A stretch of DNA of 64,000 nucleotides from Halobacteriovorax sp. DA5 (GTDB taxonomy: Bacteria; Bdellovibrionota; Bacteriovoracia; Bacteriovoracales; Bacteriovoracaceae). Both the position numbers and the translations under genes were made by a program. The stretch is from the NCBI RefSeq assembly GCF_002903145.1, contig NZ_PPDJ01000001.1, positions 558,001 through 622,000 on the forward strand, written 5' to 3'. This document shows, piece by piece, positions 8,031 to 16,175 of this stretch (positions are counted from its first letter, which is position 1; each line of letters starts with the position of its first letter). The notes under the pieces were generated by a model. It worked only from the letters and a program-made list of their open reading frames with translations. It searched no databases and was not told where the DNA came from.

Positions 8031-9797
8031 ATGAGTGAAGAAAAGCAAATGATGGACTCCATTGTTGGAGATCTATTCTTTGGTGAAGTTAAAGAAGACA
8101 ATGTATTTCCATACCCAGGTTTTACTGATGAGCAGCAAGACTTTGGTCGTGAGATGGTAAACGCTGTAAACAAGTTCTGTGAGGGGACTTTAGACGGTGA
8201 GAAGATGGATCATGAGGGTGTGATCCCACCAGAAGTAATGCAAGGTTTAGCTGAGCTTGGGCTTTTTGGGATGGGTGTTCATGAAGATCTTGGTGGTCTT
8301 GGTCTTGACTACACTCTTTATAGTCGCGTTTTCGCTGAAGTTGCTTCTTTTGATGGCGCAGTTGCAACGATGATCGGTGCTCACCAATCGATTGGTTACC
8401 GTGCACTTTTAAACGAGGGGACTGAGGAGCAGAAAGCAAAGTGGCTTCCACAACTCGCTTCAGGTGAAAAGTTAGCAGCATTTTGTTTAACTGAGCCAGG
8501 ATCAGGTTCTGACGCTTATTCAATTAAGACAAAGGCCGTTGATAACGGTGACGGCACTTATACAATTACAGGGCAAAAGCTTTGGATTACTAACGCAGGT
8601 ACTGCAGAGTTCTATTCTGTGTTCTGTAAGACAGATCATGAGGTAGACGGTGAAATTAAAGAAAAAATTTCTTGTTTCGTCGTTGAAAAAGGAATGGAAG
8701 GTCTTTCATTTGGTGAAAAAGAAAACAAAATGGGGATCCGTGCATCTGAAACACGTGCAGTATACTTCGATAAAGTAATCGTTCCAAAAGAAAATATTCT
8801 AGGTGAGCTTGGGAAAGGTTTCAAGATCGCCATGAACGTTCTTAACTCTGGACGTCTTTCACTTGGTGCTGGATGTGTAGGTGGAATGAAGACAATTCTA
8901 AAGCTTGCTACTGAACATGCTAAAGGTCGTAAGCAATTTGGTGCACCAATTGCTGAGTTTGGTCTTATCCAAGATAAACTTGCTCTTATGGCAGCAAGAA
9001 TTTATGCAACAGAGTCAATCGTATACATGACAACTGGTAATATGTGTAAAGGTCTTAACGACTACTACCTTGAGACTGCTGTATGTAAGATCTATGGTTC
9101 TGAATCTCTTTGGGAAGTTGTTGACCAAGGAATGCAGATTGCTGCTGGTAACGGTTATATGAAAGAGTATCCATATGAAAGAATTATGAGAGACTCTCGT
9201 ATTAATATGATCTTTGAAGGAACAAACGAAATTTTAAGAATCTTCCTTGCTCTTTCTGGTATTAGAAATCCATCTGAAAGTATGAAAGCTCTTGGAAAAG
9301 CAGCTGATGTATCAAAAGCTCTTCAAGATCCAATTAAGTCTGTAGGTGTTTTAACTAACTTTGCTAAAGGTCGTCTATCAAAGATGATTGGTCAGCGACT
9401 AATTACTAAGCATCACGCAAAACTTGATAAAGAAGCAGGGAAGTTTAACTCTCTTCTTGGTCAATTCGCGATTCAAGTTGAAAACACTCTTATGAAGTAT
9501 GGTAAGAATATTATCGGTAACGAGCTTCCACAAAAGAGAATTGCTGAAATGGCAATGAATCTTTATGTAATGCTTGCTGTAATTTCTCGTACAACTTCAA
9601 TTCTTAATAGTGATAAGATCGAACAAGATAAGAAAGACTATGCTCTTAACCTTGCTCGTGTTGCACTAAAAGATGCAAGAGCAGTAGTTGTGACAAATCT
9701 TAAGGCAATGACTTCACACGATGACAAAGTTGTTAAAGAAACTTCTGATCAAGTTTGTGCAAATGATGGATACGGCCTAGATATCATTAATTTCTAA
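8031..9797 (+). CDS. Acyl-CoA dehydrogenase, long VLCAD/ACAD9-like form
   Basis: The protein has about 588 residues. This start was chosen because AAAGGA at 8018-8023 lies 7 nt before it; the ATG at 8028 is only 4 nt away. It catalyses FAD-dependent alpha,beta-dehydrogenation of acyl-CoA in beta-oxidation. N-terminal, middle and C-terminal acyl-CoA dehydrogenase domains are all visible: the FAD/substrate block CLTEPGSGSDAYSIKT, RKQFGAPIAEFGLIQDKLA, and the catalytic-base segment MIFEGTNEILR. A further roughly 150-residue C-terminal extension resembles that of VLCAD/ACAD9, which are membrane-associated homodimers. The gene stands alone and is followed by a stem-loop. The substrate chain length is inferred only. 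Confidence 0.93.
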   Translation: MSEEKQMMDSIVGDLFFGEVKEDNVFPYPGFTDEQQDFGREMVNAVNKFCEGTLDGEKMDHEGVIPPEVMQGLAELGLFGMGVHEDLGGLGLDYTLYSRVFAEVASFDGAVATMIGAHQSIGYRALLNEGTEEQKAKWLPQLASGEKLAAFCLTEPGSGSDAYSIKTKAVDNGDGTYTITGQKLWITNAGTAEFYSVFCKTDHEVDGEIKEKISCFVVEKGMEGLSFGEKENKMGIRASETRAVYFDKVIVPKENILGELGKGFKIAMNVLNSGRLSLGAGCVGGMKTILKLATEHAKGRKQFGAPIAEFGLIQDKLALMAARIYATESIVYMTTGNMCKGLNDYYLETAVCKIYGSESLWEVVDQGMQIAAGNGYMKEYPYERIMRDSRINMIFEGTNEILRIFLALSGIRNPSESMKALGKAADVSKALQDPIKSVGVLTNFAKGRLSKMIGQRLITKHHAKLDKEAGKFNSLLGQFAIQVENTLMKYGKNIIGNELPQKRIAEMAMNLYVMLAVISRTTSILNSDKIEQDKKDYALNLARVALKDARAVVVTNLKAMTSHDDKVVKETSDQVCANDGYGLDIINF

Positions 9798-9829
9798 TTA
9801 TTTCTCATTACAATTAAAAAATAATCTCT

Positions 9830-9858
9830 TAGGCCCTAGTAAAAAATGCTAGGGCCTA
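9830..9858 (+). terminator. Stem-loop after acyl-CoA dehydrogenase
   Basis: There is a perfect 10-bp stem, TAGGCCCTAG (9830-9839) with CTAGGGCCTA (9849-9858), and a 9-nt A-rich loop. It lies 33 nt after the stop codon. The tail is only weakly T-rich, so termination may be inefficient or factor-assisted. Confidence 0.6.
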
Positions 9859-9871
9859 TTAGAATATTCAT

Positions 9872-11542
9872 ATGAAATATTCTTTACTCCTACTTTCTTC
9901 GGTCCTAATTGCTACTTCATGTTCAAGTAAGGTCTTTAAAAAGAAAGAAAAAAAATCGAAAGCAAAACAAGTCAAACTTAACTATGGGCCAACAAAGGCA
10001 AGTTCGAAATTTGTCGATGTAACTCAAAAGCTTGGTCTTGATGGTATTAAGGCATCACGTGTTTATGTTTACGATATAAATGGTGATGGAAGAGAAGATC
10101 TTGTCTTTTTAAATGGGAATTATTCTGTTCCTCAATTTTATCTTGCGACAGACGATGGATTTGTAAAAGCTAAGAATATTTACTTTGAAGATGATGTTCA
10201 GGTTACATTCATGCAATTTGTAGACCTCGATAAGGACGGCATTGTAGATGTAATTACGGGAATTCATAATCAAAAGTCAGCACTGACGAAAAAGCCACTT
10301 GTTTCTTACAAAGGTAGTCCATCGCGAAATAATGGAATTGTTTTTAGAAAATTTAGTGAAACTAGTTTTGATTTTATAGCGCCAATCTCTAACGTAAATA
10401 TCTTTGATTATGACAATGATGGTTTTTTAGACTTCTTTGTTGCCAATTGGTTTGATCGCAACGAAGAGGGCAAAACAATCGAAAACAGACTTTTTACTTA
10501 TAAGAATGGAAAAATTTCTGAAATCTCGGGAGCACTAACGAGTGAATTAGAAGAAAGAGGCAATACTTATATTAATGTGGCCCCTACATTTTCTTCAAGT
10601 ATTTGCGATATAAATAATGATGGTTTCGCAGACATTTTAACAAGTAATTCTGCAGGCCATCCAAATAAGTTGTGGCTTTCCACAAAGCGTGGAAAGAGTA
10701 TCGTCTATACTGATGCAGGAGTGAGTTCCGGATATAGTATGGATGCTATCACAAGTGGTGGCCGCTTTAATGGCGGAAATTCAACTTTTGCAATTTGTGG
10801 CGATTATAATAATGATGGCTATTATGATATTGCCATGGGAGAAATCTCGCACTCTCTGGACTTAGAGTCTCGTGATCGCTCAAGTATTTTAACTAATAAA
10901 GGGCTTAAGAGTATTTCATTTATTCGTACAGAGTATACAAATGATGAGGCGAAGGCGAATTGGAACCAAGGGGATATGAGAGGACTTTGGACTGATCTGA
11001 ATAATGATGGCCTTATTGATCTACTCGTTGATAATTCAGGATTTCCTCCTCACTCAAGACTTGTGTCTTTTGTGCAAGAAAGAGATCATGAGTTAGTTAA
11101 CCGAGGCCCGGATCTTGGTATTGATATTGTTAATCCTAGCTCAACAGTAGTGTTTGATTTTAATGATGATGGACGAATGGATATCTTAACGATTCAGACA
11201 AATACTCGTGATTTTAGAATTCAGCCTAGAGTATATCTTTTTGAAAATCGACTACCACAGAAGAACTTTATAAAGTTAAAATTAGTAGGAAAGAATTCAA
11301 ATAGAGAAGCTTATGGAGCTAAAATCATAGCTGATACGAATAAAGGTAATACATATACTCGTCAGCATTATCCATCATTTGGCCAATTCCAACCTCAGAG
11401 TACATCTTATATACATATTGGCCTTGGTGACGAGAAGGTAAGTGAAGTTGTTGTTGAATGGCCTTATCTGTTAAAAAATGGGAAGAAACTTAGAAAAACT
11501 TATCCTGTCTTGATGAACTCCACGACAGTTATAAAAGAGTAG
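9872..11542 (+). CDS. VCBS/FG-GAP repeat lipoprotein with ASPIC/UnbV C-terminus
   Basis: The 556-residue protein has a lipoprotein signal peptide with lipobox ATSC (Cys about 17), so it is predicted to be exported and lipid-anchored. At least seven calcium-binding loops of the D-x-[DN]-x-DG-x-x-D type are spread through it (for example DINGDGREDL, DLDKDGIVDV, DYDNDGFLDF, DINNDGFADI, DYNNDGYYDI, DLNNDGLIDL, DFNDDGRMDI). These indicate a beta-propeller of VCBS/FG-GAP repeats. The last roughly 90 residues match the ASPIC/UnbV type (YGAKIIAD ... IHIGLGDEKVSEVVVEWP). Such proteins often act in surface adhesion or polysaccharide binding; the ligand here is unknown. No strong ribosome binding site is visible. 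Confidence 0.88.
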   Translation: MKYSLLLLSSVLIATSCSSKVFKKKEKKSKAKQVKLNYGPTKASSKFVDVTQKLGLDGIKASRVYVYDINGDGREDLVFLNGNYSVPQFYLATDDGFVKAKNIYFEDDVQVTFMQFVDLDKDGIVDVITGIHNQKSALTKKPLVSYKGSPSRNNGIVFRKFSETSFDFIAPISNVNIFDYDNDGFLDFFVANWFDRNEEGKTIENRLFTYKNGKISEISGALTSELEERGNTYINVAPTFSSSICDINNDGFADILTSNSAGHPNKLWLSTKRGKSIVYTDAGVSSGYSMDAITSGGRFNGGNSTFAICGDYNNDGYYDIAMGEISHSLDLESRDRSSILTNKGLKSISFIRTEYTNDEAKANWNQGDMRGLWTDLNNDGLIDLLVDNSGFPPHSRLVSFVQERDHELVNRGPDLGIDIVNPSSTVVFDFNDDGRMDILTIQTNTRDFRIQPRVYLFENRLPQKNFIKLKLVGKNSNREAYGAKIIADTNKGNTYTRQHYPSFGQFQPQSTSYIHIGLGDEKVSEVVVEWPYLLKNGKKLRKTYPVLMNSTTVIKE

Positions 11543-11558
11543 GTGCTTTCGCACCTAC
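11539..11558. terminator. Stem-loop between convergent genes
   Basis: An 8-bp perfect stem, GTAGGTGC/GCACCTAC, with a 4-nt loop overlaps the stop codon of the VCBS gene and lies just before the stop of the opposing YtfJ-like gene. On the minus strand the loop is GAAA and a TCTTTT run follows. It is likely a shared terminator. Confidence 0.6.
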
Positions 11559-11560
11559 CA

Positions 11561-12064
11561 CTACATATTCTTTTTGATAATTGTAATCATCTCTTTCACT
11601 TGAGCTTCGCTTGCTTTGCCATTGATCTTGTAAACTAAGCTACCTTTCTTATCAAAGACAAGGATATTCGAATCGTCATCTTTTACGATTCCTTTCCATT
11701 TTTTTACGATTACTTTTTCAAGATCTTTTACGTAAATTGTATCAGGGTATTTCTTTTGCTTATCTTCTAAAGCACCTTCTAGGATTGAGTTTGGAAGCCA
11801 AGTCGCATCCATATTAATTACTGCAACTGAGGCATATTTAGTGCGGTCAAATTTTTCACGAGCTAGTGCTTCTGAAGCATGGTTATTTAAATCTTTTTCA
11901 TCAGGATCAACATAAAAGAGTACGTGAACTTTGTCTTTTAATTCAGTTGACGACCACGCTTTACCATTTAAACGGCCACCATTTTCACCCGAAATTTCAA
12001 CTGTAGCTGGTTTCATTGCCAGTGTTGATGCACAAATAAGCGCCATCATAAAAAACTTCTTCAT
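11561..12064 (-). CDS. YtfJ-like periplasmic thioredoxin-fold protein
   Basis: The 167-residue protein has a short signal peptide (about 16 residues). The rest resembles the E. coli YtfJ family: a W-S-x-x-L-x-x-KV-x-V-x-F strand block, an IVN/INMDATWLPNS segment followed by a LE...KKYPD stretch, and a C-terminal DKKGSLVYKINGKAS block. The fold is thioredoxin-like, but no CxxC active site is present, so disulfide chemistry is not expected. YtfJ proteins have no established biochemical function. The gene is downstream of two small unknown genes on the same strand, 9 bp after the nearer, suggesting one operon. Confidence 0.75.
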   Translation of the reverse strand: MKKFFMMALICASTLAMKPATVEISGENGGRLNGKAWSSTELKDKVHVLFYVDPDEKDLNNHASEALAREKFDRTKYASVAVINMDATWLPNSILEGALEDKQKKYPDTIYVKDLEKVIVKKWKGIVKDDDSNILVFDKKGSLVYKINGKASEAQVKEMITIIKKNM

Positions 12065-12073
12065 TCACTTCTC

Positions 12074-12418
12074 CTATTCGATAAAAGTTTTATTAAATAT
12101 TTGCTTTAAGTTTAGACTAAACTTTGAGTCTTTTAGAACTGTCTTTTTTAACACTTTTGCACGAAGTTGGTCATTATATTCAACCAATTCTTGCATGAGC
12201 TCATCAAATTGATTCAATTCAATCACATTTGGAACTCTCGTTTGAAAGAAGTCCTTTAGCTGCTTTATGCGATTCTTTTCAATATCGAGAAAATTCGTCA
12301 GTTTATGTTCTTCACTTCCAGAAGATTGCTTTTTAGGAATTGGTGCAAATTCATCACCTAAGACCTTTTTGATATGTTGGTCAATTTTCTTTAAGTCGTT
12401 GTTATCGTTATCTGACAT
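12074..12418 (-). CDS. Hypothetical cytoplasmic protein, 114 residues
   Basis: I do not recognise this protein. It has no signal peptide or membrane segment. Its N-terminus is acidic and polar, and the remainder looks helical (Leu/Ile/Lys-rich, with a FDELMQELVEYNDQLRAKVL heptad-like stretch of 20 residues). It overlaps the upstream gene at 12408 by 11 bp and precedes the ytfJ-like gene by 9 bp, so translational coupling is likely. Confidence 0.7.
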   Translation of the reverse strand: MSDNDNNDLKKIDQHIKKVLGDEFAPIPKKQSSGSEEHKLTNFLDIEKNRIKQLKDFFQTRVPNVIELNQFDELMQELVEYNDQLRAKVLKKTVLKDSKFSLNLKQIFNKTFIE

Positions 12419-12905
12419 TTTCGTCTTCCAAGATTGAAATTAATTTCTCAAGTTTTGCACCTTCTTTTGCAAGTGCTTTAATTATCCTTTGGGATGCAAT
12501 TGTACGTCCAAACTCATCAAGACATAACTGTACATCTTCATTTCTTATATTTGAAGCTGAGATATCAATGAAGTCTAAGACTTTTTGCTCTTTATTAGTT
12601 GGCCTTGCCGCTTCAAATTGATAGTACTTTGGTAGATCTTCAAGAGATTTAAAGATTGGAAAGCGCGTCCAAATATCTTCAACATCCGTTATCACATAGA
12701 AAGGATAAGGGAATTTAGGTGAAAGATTTTGTTCCTCCAAAACATTAGATAAAAGCCCAAGAAGCTTAATTAGTCGATCCCTCTGTAATTTCGATGCATC
12801 GAGATAGAGAGGCTGATGACCAACTCGGTACGTTTTAAGTGCCGTCTTAATTTCTTCCTTATCAATTGCCTTGAGTTTGAATTCTTCTAGAATAGGTGTT
12901 TTCAT
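12408..12905 (-). CDS. Hypothetical cytoplasmic protein, 165 residues
   Basis: I do not recognise this protein. It is soluble with mixed alpha/beta propensity, has no signal peptide, and has conserved-looking hydrophobic cores such as FPYPFYVITDVEDIWTRFP. An AGGAG site precedes the ATG at 12905 (plus-strand ctcct at about 12921). It is the first gene of a three-gene minus-strand set ending in the ytfJ-like gene. A 73-bp divergent gap separates it from the gene at 12979. Confidence 0.7.
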   Translation of the reverse strand: MKTPILEEFKLKAIDKEEIKTALKTYRVGHQPLYLDASKLQRDRLIKLLGLLSNVLEEQNLSPKFPYPFYVITDVEDIWTRFPIFKSLEDLPKYYQFEAARPTNKEQKVLDFIDISASNIRNEDVQLCLDEFGRTIASQRIIKALAKEGAKLEKLISILEDENVR

Positions 12906-12978
12906 AGATCCATTATAACAGGAGCTCCTTACTAATATAAAGCTGGAATCTCATCTAAATCTCATTTATCATAGTTTT

Positions 12979-13656
12979 ATGGAATTAGATTATGTAGAGC
13001 TTCCCGATAGATTTTGTCAGTTACTAATAAGTGATGTTTCAAGTTCAAGTAACACATCTGTCGATTTGCAAAGATTTATTTTTGAATCTCCTGCTATGGG
13101 CAGGATTCTTTATCGTATTTTAAATGGCGGTGAAGAAACAGATTTAACTTCTCTTGTGAAGAAGTATGGCTGGCACGGTATTCGTGATCGTCTCTTGGCC
13201 TACTATATGAACTTTCTCTATAATAGTAATCATCCGCATGCTGTCGTTATTGAAGAGATCGAAGATATTAAAAAAATAGAATCTCGTTTTCGTGACAAAA
13301 CAGTAAGTGGGTATTCGCGCCTAATTTCACTTGGAATGTATTTAAAAGTATCTTGTTATGAGTCTGATATTGAAAAGATTGAAGATCATCCATACTTTCC
13401 GGATAGAAGAATTGATCAGCTTTTATCTCTTTCAAAAAATCGTAATATCCGCATTGATATCCTTATCCTTATGCTTGTTCACTTTCTAAAATATTTAGGA
13501 GAGGAGAAGCTCTTTGGATTAATTAGAGCGAAACAAAGCTTTGATACAATAGAGTCGATGCTTGCTACTGATCAAAAGTATCAATTACAAAAAAATATAA
13601 TTAATTACGCCTTAAGTATTGGAGATACTGATTTAATTGCATCTAAGACTGTGTAA
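12979..13656 (+). CDS. Hypothetical protein preceding a CpaF-type ATPase
   Basis: I do not recognise this 225-residue protein. It is soluble and mostly helical, with no signal peptide. It lies 32 bp upstream of the CpaF-type ATPase on the same strand, so the two are probably co-transcribed and may work together. No Tad/Flp pilus partner domain (CpaE, TadB/C, secretin) is visible in it. Confidence 0.7.
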   Translation: MELDYVELPDRFCQLLISDVSSSSNTSVDLQRFIFESPAMGRILYRILNGGEETDLTSLVKKYGWHGIRDRLLAYYMNFLYNSNHPHAVVIEEIEDIKKIESRFRDKTVSGYSRLISLGMYLKVSCYESDIEKIEDHPYFPDRRIDQLLSLSKNRNIRIDILILMLVHFLKYLGEEKLFGLIRAKQSFDTIESMLATDQKYQLQKNIINYALSIGDTDLIASKTV

Positions 13657-13688
13657 GTCAGTTTTGTTCAGTATGAAGAAGGAAGAGT

Positions 13689-14720
13689 ATGGCAGAAAAT
13701 AGTGTATGGAAAATGTTAGAAGACCTTTCAACGAAGAAGGGGATTTCTGAAATTGTAATCAATGGAACAAAGAATGTTTTTGTTGAAAGAGGAGGAGAGT
13801 TTATTGGACTTAACGTACCTCTTAATAAGAAAGATATTCTCGATTTCTCAAATGAAGTGGCACTATTTAATAAGAAGAAATTTTCAAACGAAAATCCTAT
13901 CTTAGATGGAAGACTTCCAGATGGTTCACGTATCAATATTATTAGTGAACCATATGCATCTCAAGGTACTTCAATCACTATTAGAAAATATCTTTCAAAT
14001 AATTTCCAACTCGATAAGCACTCTCAGCTTTTTGGAATTAATGAAAAATATATTCCTTTCTTCAAATCACTTATTAAGGCCAAGAAAAATATTCTTATTT
14101 CTGGTGGAACTGGTTCAGGTAAGACGACATTTATGAATATGCTTCTTAAGGAAGTTTCTCCTGATGAGAGAATCATTACAATCGAAGATACTCTCGAGTT
14201 AGTTGTTCCTAATACAAATTGTGTAAGGCTAGAGGCCGGGCTAACAAGTGGACAAGAAGGGCTTTCGATGAGCCAACTTGTTAAGAATACACTTCGTATG
14301 AGACCAGATCGTATCTTTATTGGTGAGGTAAGGGGAGCTGAAGTTTTTGATATGATTCAGGCAATGAACACTGGACATGATGGAAGTATGACTTCGATTC
14401 ACGCCAATTCTCCTGTGGAATGTTTACAAAGAGTAGAGGCCCTCTTTTTAATGGCAGGCTTTGATCTTCCTTATCATGTTGTTAGAAAGTATATTTCAAC
14501 AGCAGTCGACTTCATTATTCAATTAGGACGTACTGATGACGGCCGTAGAAAAGTTACGCAAGTGCTGGAAGTCAATAATATGGAAGGAAATAATATCCTT
14601 ACGACTTCAGTTCTTGAAATTGAAAATGGTGAGCTAGTATTTGGCGGTGCGGTTCCAAACCTTGCAAGTGAGTTAGCTCGAAAAGGTGAATTACCAACAA
14701 ATTATTGGAATGAGCTATAA
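13689..14720 (+). CDS. cpaF: CpaF/TadA-family secretion ATPase
   Basis: The 343-residue protein belongs to the type II/IV secretion ATPase superfamily, CpaF branch. It contains the arginine-finger region SRINIISEPYASQGTSITIRK (about 80-100), Walker A GGTGSGKTT (139-147), an Asp box (ITIEDTLEL), Walker B (RIFIGEVRGAE) and a His box (GHDGSMTSIHANSP). CpaF proteins energise Flp/Tad pilus assembly or related functions. The N-terminal domain is shorter than in full-length CpaF (about 450 residues). No tad genes are nearby, so this is an orphan ATPase whose partner machinery is elsewhere or absent. A GGAAGAG site precedes the ATG. Confidence 0.9.
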   Translation: MAENSVWKMLEDLSTKKGISEIVINGTKNVFVERGGEFIGLNVPLNKKDILDFSNEVALFNKKKFSNENPILDGRLPDGSRINIISEPYASQGTSITIRKYLSNNFQLDKHSQLFGINEKYIPFFKSLIKAKKNILISGGTGSGKTTFMNMLLKEVSPDERIITIEDTLELVVPNTNCVRLEAGLTSGQEGLSMSQLVKNTLRMRPDRIFIGEVRGAEVFDMIQAMNTGHDGSMTSIHANSPVECLQRVEALFLMAGFDLPYHVVRKYISTAVDFIIQLGRTDDGRRKVTQVLEVNNMEGNNILTTSVLEIENGELVFGGAVPNLASELARKGELPTNYWNEL

Positions 14721-14984
14721 GATCATTGTTGCATCAATTTTAGTGAAAATATTATCACTAAGTTCGTCTTTATTTACTGCTGTTATTAAACAGTAGCGAT
14801 CGATATCGAGAATAAAGGCTGCATCGTCAGTAATAACTAAGGATTCCTTTACGCCTTTTAACTTCAATTTATGAGCAGCTTCATTTAAGCGGCTATAATC
14901 ATTTTCGCTAAAGTGAATTTGGCGCTCAAGCAGGCGCTTTTTTGCATGTTTTGAAATTGTTAATTGGTGTGTGACTCTCTCCAT
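14715..14984 (-). CDS. Flagellar operon protein (TIGR02530-like)
   Basis: The 89-residue protein matches the pattern of the small flagellar-operon family: S-x-HA-x-x-R-x-x-x-R near the N-terminus, an A-x-K-x-K-x-KG-x-x-ESL block, a DDAAFILDI strand, and a C-terminal ITAVNKDELSDNIFTKID motif. The family is usually encoded beside flgD/flgE hook genes and is thought to act in hook assembly or its regulation. Here it stands alone, its 3' end overlapping the convergent cpaF-like gene by 6 bp. An inverted repeat AATGACT-ctaa-AGTCATT lies upstream at 15009-15026. Confidence 0.72.
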   Translation of the reverse strand: MERVTHQLTISKHAKKRLLERQIHFSENDYSRLNEAAHKLKLKGVKESLVITDDAAFILDIDRYCLITAVNKDELSDNIFTKIDATMIL

Positions 14985-15075
14985 ATAACCCTTCCTGGCC
15001 TTGGCCTAAATGACTCTAAAGTCATTGTGGCACTTTGCTTGGCGCAATAGTAGGTAGGCAAGGGTAAAGAAAATC

Positions 15076-15363
15076 TTATAACTTCTTCAGTTCATTAAGC
15101 TCTAATAAAATCCCAAGCTGCTGATGTCTTAGGTTTTGGCATCCTGATTTGAAGTAGTAATTTCTCGTGTTCTTAATAAGTGATTTAATTCGATTTCGAA
15201 TGTCGTCATTTACTTGAGAATTTTCTGTGATTTTCTTTTTGATACTTATGAATTCGCGAGTGTTTTCATAAGCCAGGTTTTGGTCGAGTTGCTCACATGG
15301 CAGACTTGCGTACGCCTTGATTGAAACTAAAGTTACAGTTGCTGATAGCAAAATAGACTTCAT
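15076..15363 (-). CDS. Small secreted hypothetical protein
   Basis: The protein has about 95 residues. The ATG at 15363 was chosen because AAGGAG lies just upstream and a clean signal peptide (MKSILLSATVTLVSIKAYAS) follows; a longer in-frame reading to 15426 has no supporting site. The mature part is basic and helical with two cysteines and no recognised domain. It lies immediately downstream of deoC on the same strand with its own ribosome binding site. Confidence 0.65.
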   Translation of the reverse strand: MKSILLSATVTLVSIKAYASLPCEQLDQNLAYENTREFISIKKKITENSQVNDDIRNRIKSLIKNTRNYYFKSGCQNLRHQQLGILLELNELKKL

Positions 15364-15435
15364 GAAAACTCCTTGTGTGAGTCCCTCTCTCTCATCTACT
15401 TCTATCAATAGCATACTAAGATGCAAACTTACACA

Positions 15436-16104
15436 TTAGTAAGAAGTTGTGATATTTTTTTCACCTTCCATGATCGCGACACCAGAACTCGTTCCTAGTC
15501 TTTTTACACCCATTTCTAGATATTTACGTGCATCCTCAAGACTTCTAACCCCACCAGAGGCTTTTACTTCACATTTTCCTTGAGCCTCATCAATCATTAT
15601 TGAGACGACTTCAGGATTAGCTCCTTCACTTGAGAATCCAGTTGATGTTTTTATGAAGCTAGCACCAGCACTTATGGATGCTTTGGCCGCTAAACGAATT
15701 TCTTTTTCATTTAAAAGACATGTTTCAAAGATAACTTTAACAACTTTTCCGTTTGCCGCCTTAACCACTGCGGCGATATCTTGTTCAATGTACTCAAGAT
15801 TACCTTCTTTTAGCCTTCCGATATTTAAAACCATATCAATTTCATCTGCACCTTTTTCGATGGCATCTTTAGTTTCAAAAACCTTTGTTTCTGTCGTCAT
15901 GGCGCCAAGTGGAAAACCAATAACTGTACAAATAAGTGACTTACTTGGGTCAATATGCTTCCTTGCTTCGAGGATATTACTTGGATTTATACAAACTGAT
16001 TTAAAGCCATACTCATTAGCTTCTTGGCATAGCTTTTTAATTTGTAGGCTACTTGCTTCAGGCTTTAATAAAGTGTGGTCAATAAATTGAGCGATGTCTT
16101 GCAT
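15436..16104 (-). CDS. deoC: Deoxyribose-phosphate aldolase
   Basis: The protein has about 222 residues and catalyses cleavage of 2-deoxyribose 5-phosphate to glyceraldehyde 3-phosphate and acetaldehyde in deoxynucleoside catabolism. It is a class I aldolase TIM barrel: IDHTLLKPEA at the start, VCINP, VIGFPLG, DEIDMVLNIG, KVIFETCLL and the Schiff-base lysine block FIKTSTGF, then VKASGGVR. The ATG at 16104 is chosen for the GAGGA site 5 nt upstream and the family's usual N-terminus; upstream in-frame codons to 16155 would run into the divergent kinase promoter. No other deo genes adjoin it. Confidence 0.95.
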   Translation of the reverse strand: MQDIAQFIDHTLLKPEASSLQIKKLCQEANEYGFKSVCINPSNILEARKHIDPSKSLICTVIGFPLGAMTTETKVFETKDAIEKGADEIDMVLNIGRLKEGNLEYIEQDIAAVVKAANGKVVKVIFETCLLNEKEIRLAAKASISAGASFIKTSTGFSSEGANPEVVSIMIDEAQGKCEVKASGGVRSLEDARKYLEMGVKRLGTSSGVAIMEGEKNITTSY

Positions 16105-16175
16105 AGTTGTCCTCGATAGAAATTCTTTTATTATTTTCTTAACTAATAGTGCCAATAATTGCTAATATTTGCAAT

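Noticed and set aside
8122..8523. 133-codon antisense ORF in the acyl-CoA dehydrogenase gene
   Set aside because: Gln/His/Leu-rich composition typical of an antisense shadow of a highly expressed gene; no promoter or ribosome binding site.
15030..15046. Sigma-54-like TGGCAC at 15030
   Set aside because: TGGCAC is followed 5 nt later by TTGG instead of TTGC, so the essential -12 GC is absent, and it would read antisense into minus-strand genes.
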